Shown: positions 7,501-9,991 of the stretch, in pieces
How the letters are laid out: each line of letters begins with the position of its first letter
Numbering within the stretch: the stretch's first letter is position 1
Source: Lachnoclostridium sp. UBA3320
GTDB lineage: Bacteria > Bacillota > Clostridia > Lachnospirales > Lachnospiraceae
Reading direction: 5' to 3'
DNA: 9,991 nucleotides
Assembly (NCBI GenBank): GCA_002361175.1
Contig: DESG01000118.1
Location: 1-9,991 of the forward strand
Translations under genes and position numbers: made by a program
The notes under the pieces: generated by a model
What the model saw: only the letters and a program-made list of their open reading frames with translations
Databases searched by the model: none
What the model was told of the DNA's origin: nothing

Positions 7501-7540
7501 TGAGGATGTGTTTAAATTTAGGATTAAACTTGTTTTTTGA
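4502..7540 (+). CDS. lacZ: Beta-galactosidase, glycoside hydrolase family 2 (LacZ type)
   Basis: This enzyme hydrolyses terminal beta-D-galactosides such as lactose, and is cytoplasmic, since there is no signal peptide. The 1012 residues (E. coli LacZ has about 1024) follow the full five-domain order: sugar-binding jelly roll (about 45-212, with DQDKFRMSGIFRDV), immunoglobulin-like domain (215-312), TIM barrel (314-615), a second immunoglobulin-like domain (625-710) and the C-terminal beta-sandwich (745-1010, with WRAPTDND and GPYESY). Catalytic residues are present: acid/base Glu454 in WSMGNE, nucleophile Glu525 in LLVEYCHSMGN, and the metal/substrate residues Glu394 and His396 in NESHG. A perfect AAGGAGG at 4488-4494, 7 nt from the ATG, predicts strong translation. 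The position of E. coli Trp999 appears to be Phe972. It is the first gene of an operon with a symporter and divergent from an AraC-type regulator. Other beta-galactosides than lactose are possible substrates. Confidence 0.96.
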   Translation: MIVQKHYENLKIMHENTMPPRAYYVPASKNMGNFLGNREESDRIQMLNGEWKFKYFSSIYDLQDKFYENVYLADDFELVTVPGMWQSYGYDYNQYTNIRYPIPIDPPYVPQENPCGAYICDFNYQKNENAPRAYLNFEGVDSCFYVWINGEYVGYSQVSHATAEFDVTDMLCDGGNRLAVLVLKWCDGTYLEDQDKFRMSGIFRDVYLIKRPENFLYDYFTTVSISNDSAEIILRASFIGGFFPTDISVFDSDGNKVASGIFKPLEGDSEYQYVCKMKIKNPILWNPENPYLYNVVIDTGDEVITDRIGIREIYVSGNVVYVNGSPVKFKGVNRHDFDPVTGFVTSPSQVMKDLLMIKQHNFNAIRSSHYPNVPYFYQLCDELGFFVINEADNESHGTQTQYLKDSSWENVKEHWNERIADNPDFILATLDRIKLCVQRDKNRPCIVIWSMGNECAYGCTFEAALKWTKEFDKTRLTHYESAIYRNSKKEYDYSNIDINGRMYPSFEEIQEYIESNPDKPLLLVEYCHSMGNGPGDLEDYFNIINANDILCGGFVWEWCDHAIYKGKAENGKNIYYYGGDHKEDIHDSNFCTDGLVYPDRTPHTGLLECKNVNRPARVTGFDVSTGVLYVHNYLDFTDLERYLYMKYTLSCDGKLLESGHVQFIEPVLAHKDGKTHLDINVPETGKCYLKVSYYSNSDDLCLGFDELGINNKDIRNQTAVMMLEKDYEEVDKLSVYENDRYLIISNKFIYYVYNKLNGLFKEIIYKGKKIIAKPFEINIWRAPTDNDTKINDKWLAAHYDKSVTRAYTTKYTIDKQGVTIHSVMSVAADSLQKILDIKTNWRINNVGAISVEMYVKKDVEFPVLPRFGLRLFLDNGMNDVSYYGIGPYESYIDKQRAGWHGLFNAKVTDLHEDYIRPQENGSHTDCDYISVAGDGKRITAVSEIPFSFNASKYTQEELAEKRHNYELKESGFTVLCLDYKQNGIGSNSCGPELLDKYRFDEDVFKFRIKLVF

Positions 7541-7571
7541 AGGTATTTGAATGTACGAATGGAGGTAGAGT

Positions 7572-8939
7572 ATGGAGGAGAAGAAAACGTATCTTAAATG
7601 GTACAATAAAGTAGGATATGGTTCAGGCGATATTGCAGGTAATGTAGTTTATGCATTTTTATCATCATTTTTAATGATATTTCTAACAGATACTATAGGG
7701 ATGAATGCTGGAATAGTTGGAACATTAATGATGTTTTCCAAACTTTTTGACGGCGTGACTGATATATTTTTTGGTTCAATGATTGACAGAACAAAGACTA
7801 AGATGGGGAAAGCAAGACCTTGGATGTTGTGGGCTTACCTAGGGTGTTCTGCAATGATTGTATTGATTTTTGTGATTCCTGCAGGAATTAGCGAAACGGC
7901 ACAGTATGCATGGTTTTTCGTAACGTATACGCTGTTAAATGCAGTTTTTTATACTGCTAATAATATCGCATATTCAGCGCTTACAGCACTGATTACAAAG
8001 AATGACAGCGAGCGTGTACAGATGGGCTCTATCCGTTTTATGTTTGCATTTGGAACAAGTCTTTTAATACAAACAATTACAGTTAGTGCGGTTGAAGCAT
8101 TTGGCGGTGGGGCAGCAGGTTGGAAGATGGTAGCTATCATATATGCAGTTATTGGACTTGTTGTCAATACCATTTCGGTTTTATCTGTAAAAGAGCTGCC
8201 AGAGAAGGAACTTGAAGAGGATGTATATGCCAAAAAAGAGAAAGAAATTGAAAAATACAATCTCAAATCAGCAGCAAAAATGCTTGTTGCCAATAAATAC
8301 TATTTAATCATATGTATTATGTATATACTGATGCAGGTTTTTACTGCAACGTTAAATATGGGTATCTACTTTATGACATATATTTTAGGCAACGCATCAC
8401 TTCTGGGAGTTTTTGCATGGGCAATTAATATTCCACTTATAGCAGGGCTTTTACTTACACCAATGTTAGTAAAAAAATTTAACGGAATGTATAAACTTAA
8501 TTTTACAGGATATATAATTGCAACAGTGTCAAGAGGTCTTGTAATCGTGGCAGGATATATGGGAAATCTTCCACTTATGCTTTTATTTTCAGGAATCGCA
8601 TCACTTGGAATGAGTCCGCTGCAAGGTGACTTAAATGCACTAATTGCAGAGTGTTCTGAATATACATTTTTAAAGACTGGAAAACGTATTGATGGAACAA
8701 TGTACTCATGCACATCACTTGGTGTCAAAATCGGAGGCGGCATAGGCACAGCGCTTGCAGGATGGCTTTTAAATGCAAGCGGATATATAGCAAATGCTGA
8801 CATACAGCCTGACTCATGTATAAATATGTTGTATATTATGTACTTATGGCTGCCAATGATAATAAATCTAGTTATAACATTATTTCTTTCTAGATTAAAA
8901 GTTGAAAATGCCAACGCAGCACTTAGAGCAAGTAAATAA
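7572..8939 (+). CDS. GPH-family sugar:cation symporter (MelB/LacS type)
   Basis: This is a 12-helix glycoside-pentoside-hexuronide:cation symporter of the cytoplasmic membrane, expected to bring in a galactoside with H+ or Na+. The 455-residue protein shows the family motif FDGVTDIFFGSMIDRT followed by KTKMGKARPWML (59-86), with Asp60 and Asp64 matching the cation-site aspartates of MelB. A charged central loop (about 207-240) and a helix-11 motif with Lys386 (SLGVKIGGGIGTALAGW) complete the pattern. It ends without the C-terminal EIIA-like domain found in streptococcal LacS, so that form of phosphotransferase control is absent. GGAGGT at 7561-7566 lies 5 nt before the ATG. The gene starts 31 bp after lacZ and is almost surely co-transcribed with it, which points to the LacZ substrate as its cargo; the exact sugar is inferred. 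Confidence 0.93.
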   Translation: MEEKKTYLKWYNKVGYGSGDIAGNVVYAFLSSFLMIFLTDTIGMNAGIVGTLMMFSKLFDGVTDIFFGSMIDRTKTKMGKARPWMLWAYLGCSAMIVLIFVIPAGISETAQYAWFFVTYTLLNAVFYTANNIAYSALTALITKNDSERVQMGSIRFMFAFGTSLLIQTITVSAVEAFGGGAAGWKMVAIIYAVIGLVVNTISVLSVKELPEKELEEDVYAKKEKEIEKYNLKSAAKMLVANKYYLIICIMYILMQVFTATLNMGIYFMTYILGNASLLGVFAWAINIPLIAGLLLTPMLVKKFNGMYKLNFTGYIIATVSRGLVIVAGYMGNLPLMLLFSGIASLGMSPLQGDLNALIAECSEYTFLKTGKRIDGTMYSCTSLGVKIGGGIGTALAGWLLNASGYIANADIQPDSCINMLYIMYLWLPMIINLVITLFLSRLKVENANAALRASK

Positions 8940-9242
8940 TTGGAATTTGTTGGTTATATGAATTTGTTAGTAGTAGTGTAGTTAGGTTATGAGCTGGTAG
9001 CTTGCCAGCTCATGCAGTCAACTGCTTACCATCAATGTCAGAATCAATAAAGTCGCACGGAATCAGCAAAAGTAAAAAAACTAAATCATGTCTACCTACA
9101 ACACATTAAAATTCATTAAATAATAATGAAAATATCTTAAAAAATGCACAAAGTATTATTTATATATTATATCAGCTCTTTTCTATTGTAATTTTCATAT
9201 TATATTATCTTTCTAAGTGAAATTACACTATCCACAAATGCA
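8940..9242. other. Gene-free gap with a structured, GC-richer block
   Basis: I find no intact gene here. 8985-9110 is richer in GC than its surroundings and holds two neighbouring hairpins. Read on the minus strand, 9103-9011 is open for about 30 codons and ends PCDFIDSDIDGKQLTA then stop, with no convincing start or ribosome site, so it could be a fragment. 9110-9242 is very AT-rich, with a 7-bp hairpin TTCATTA/TAATGAA (9112-9130) and a near-palindrome AGTGAAATTACACT (9216-9229). No clean T-tailed terminator is visible for either the symporter gene or the toxin gene. Confidence 0.5.
8989..9025. repeat. Tandem hairpins downstream of the symporter gene
   Basis: ATGAGCTGG (8989-8997) pairs perfectly with CCAGCTCAT (9005-9013) around a 7-nt loop, and directly after it GCAGT (9014-9018) pairs with ACTGC (9021-9025). 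TGGTA (8995-8999) can instead pair with TACCA (9027-9031), so two folds compete. There is no T run, so it is not a standard Rho-independent terminator, though it may stabilise the lacZ-symporter mRNA 3' end. Confidence 0.6.
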
Positions 9243-9656
9243 TTATAAAAAATATTGCAGAAGCTCTGTAGGTGTAAGGAGTGGAATATTAAATTCTTTA
9301 AAATCCTTTTTGTTTCGGGTAATAATGTAATCACAATGGATTGATTTAGAGCAAGTAGCTACAAGGCAGTCCTCAAAATCCTGTGCTTTTCGTTGAAATG
9401 CAGTAAGGATATCATTGTTAGTAACACTGCACACTTTAACTATTTCTAATATCTTTCCGATTGCTTTATATGCAAGGTCGGTATTATGAGTATACTTCCT
9501 TACCAGATAGTAGATGTCGGTTATAGCAGATGCGGAAACAAAACCTTCAATTCTATGTTCTTCACAGAGACTTAGACACTTGCATGAATCTTCAACGAAA
9601 GGTTCCCTTTCCAATAGTACATCAATAATGACATTTGTATCACACATAATCTTCAT
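9243..9656 (-). CDS. PIN-domain toxin (VapC-like ribonuclease) of a toxin-antitoxin pair
   Basis: PIN-domain toxins are Mg2+-dependent RNases that cut specific RNAs, often tRNA or rRNA, when freed from their antitoxin. The 137-residue protein starts MKIMCDTNVIIDVLLERE with the first acidic residue Asp6. Asp47 in SASAITDIYYLV stands where many PIN proteins have Glu. DFEDCLVATCS (93-103, Asp96) and DYIITRNKKDF (109-119, Asp118) complete the acidic site. The pattern matches the PIN_3 group. Its start overlaps the antitoxin gene by 17 nt, and AGGAG lies 13 nt before the first ATG, so translation is probably coupled. A second Met at residue 4 is an alternative start. Its RNA target cannot be read from the sequence. 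Confidence 0.88.
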   Translation of the reverse strand: MKIMCDTNVIIDVLLEREPFVEDSCKCLSLCEEHRIEGFVSASAITDIYYLVRKYTHNTDLAYKAIGKILEIVKVCSVTNNDILTAFQRKAQDFEDCLVATCSKSIHCDYIITRNKKDFKEFNIPLLTPTELLQYFL

Positions 9657-9867
9657 ATTTTAACAGACGCTCCTCTCGTAAAGAATCCAAATCAATATCA
9701 GAAGGAACATCTTTAAGTATTCCACGGAGAGAATCCACGGCAGAAATATGAGGATTTACAACCTTGGCAATAATTTTTCCATTGCGTGTGATAAAAATGT
9801 CCTCTTGAGTAATCAAATCAAGATATTGACCAAAATTTGTTTCAAATTCAGTTGCAGTAACAATCAT
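9640..9867 (-). CDS. Phd/YefM-family antitoxin
   Basis: This is the labile, DNA-binding partner that neutralises the PIN toxin encoded directly after it and usually represses the shared promoter. I place the start at 9867, giving 75 residues, because AAGGAGA lies 8 nt upstream of that ATG and the family N-terminus (MIVTATEFETNFGQYLDLI) begins there; a start at 9936 would add 23 residues without a good ribosome site and with no family likeness. The N-terminal part (1-40, with FITRNGKIIAKVV) is the Phd DNA-binding fold. The C-terminal part (45-72, LRGILKDVPSDIDLDSLREE then RLLKYE) is the charged region that wraps the toxin. Phd-type antitoxins paired with PIN toxins are a known combination. Confidence 0.9.
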   Translation of the reverse strand: MIVTATEFETNFGQYLDLITQEDIFITRNGKIIAKVVNPHISAVDSLRGILKDVPSDIDLDSLREERLLKYEDYV

Positions 9868-9900
9868 AAATGGGTTCTCCTTTTCTTTGAAATTATTCTT

Positions 9901-9929
9901 ATTATATGTAATTTTAAAGGAAAAATCAA
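9901..9929 (-). promoter_or_regulatory. Putative promoter of the toxin-antitoxin operon
   Basis: On the minus strand, TTGATT (9924-9929) and a perfect TATAAT (9901-9906) are separated by exactly 17 bp, 34 bp before the antitoxin start. AAATTA (9890-9895) and TAATTT (9909-9914) flank the -10 as an inverted repeat and could be an operator for the antitoxin, but in such AT-rich DNA this may be chance. The remaining 9930-9991 shows no gene. Confidence 0.6.
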
Positions 9930-9991
9930 TTATCACTTTTCATATAGTTAAATATTTTGAACTTTTAATGTAACAGTTCAGATACCCCCTT

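Noticed and set aside
8366..8914. Open frame of 182 codons on the minus strand inside the symporter gene.
   Set aside because: It is fully antisense to a clear GPH symporter, with no family features of its own.
9112..9130. TTCATTA/TAATGAA hairpin as a terminator of the lacZ operon.
   Set aside because: The stem is all A-T but for one pair, has no T run after it in the plus direction, and is over 170 bp from the symporter stop; this is expected by chance in such AT-rich DNA.
9868..9936. Longer antitoxin starting at 9936 (98 residues).
   Set aside because: The extra 23 residues do not resemble the family, have no good ribosome site, and would overlap the promoter at 9901-9929; the start at 9867 has AAGGAGA upstream.

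Overview
The window is AT-rich DNA (by eye about one third G+C) with strong AGGAGG-type ribosome binding sites, TTGACA/TATAAT-type promoters and short intergenic gaps. The protein set (Cas1/Cas2, an S41 peptidase, a LacZ with a GPH symporter, an AraC regulator and a Phd/PIN pair) fits a low-G+C Firmicute, most likely a gut or rumen Clostridium relative of the Lachnospiraceae type. The organism call is an inference from gene content and composition, not a match.

Layout. 1-314 is the end of a CRISPR array: five repeats of about 34 bp and four complete spacers, running off the left edge. The last repeat (281-314) is degenerate, which marks the leader-distal end. cas1 (470-1474) and cas2 (1487-1813) follow as a two-gene adaptation operon with its own promoter and a terminator. 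No interference gene (cas9, cas12, cas13, cas3, cas10) is in the window; the effector, and probably the leader, must lie to the left. The CRISPR subtype cannot be fixed from here.

1986-3426 is a separate two-gene unit: a membrane-anchored PDZ/S41 C-terminal processing peptidase and a 67-residue protein with two membrane segments. It converges on an AraC-family regulator (3491-4348, minus strand), and both units share one long hairpin terminator that contains the regulator's stop codon.

3491-8939 is a galactoside-use locus. The AraC regulator is transcribed away from a lacZ-gph operon: a 1012-residue GH2 beta-galactosidase and a 455-residue MelB-type sugar:cation symporter. The symporter would import a beta-galactoside, cytoplasmic LacZ would hydrolyse it, and the cupin-like domain of the regulator would sense the sugar. 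The divergent promoter region contains a perfect 9-bp inverted repeat whose two arms each carry the -35 hexamer of one promoter, an arrangement suited to reciprocal control.

8940-9242 holds no gene. It contains a GC-richer, hairpin-rich block of about 125 bp that may be a dispersed repeat or gene remnant, then very AT-rich DNA. 9243-9867 (minus strand) is a type II toxin-antitoxin pair: a Phd/YefM-like antitoxin whose gene overlaps a PIN-domain toxin gene by 17 nt, with a recognisable promoter at 9901-9929.

The most notable items are the CRISPR adaptation module next to an array with an unusual repeat and an effector outside the window, a GC-rich self-complementary spacer that resembles a tRNA D-arm, and the symmetric divergent promoter of the lac locus. 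I did not find a clearly new system wholly inside the window.
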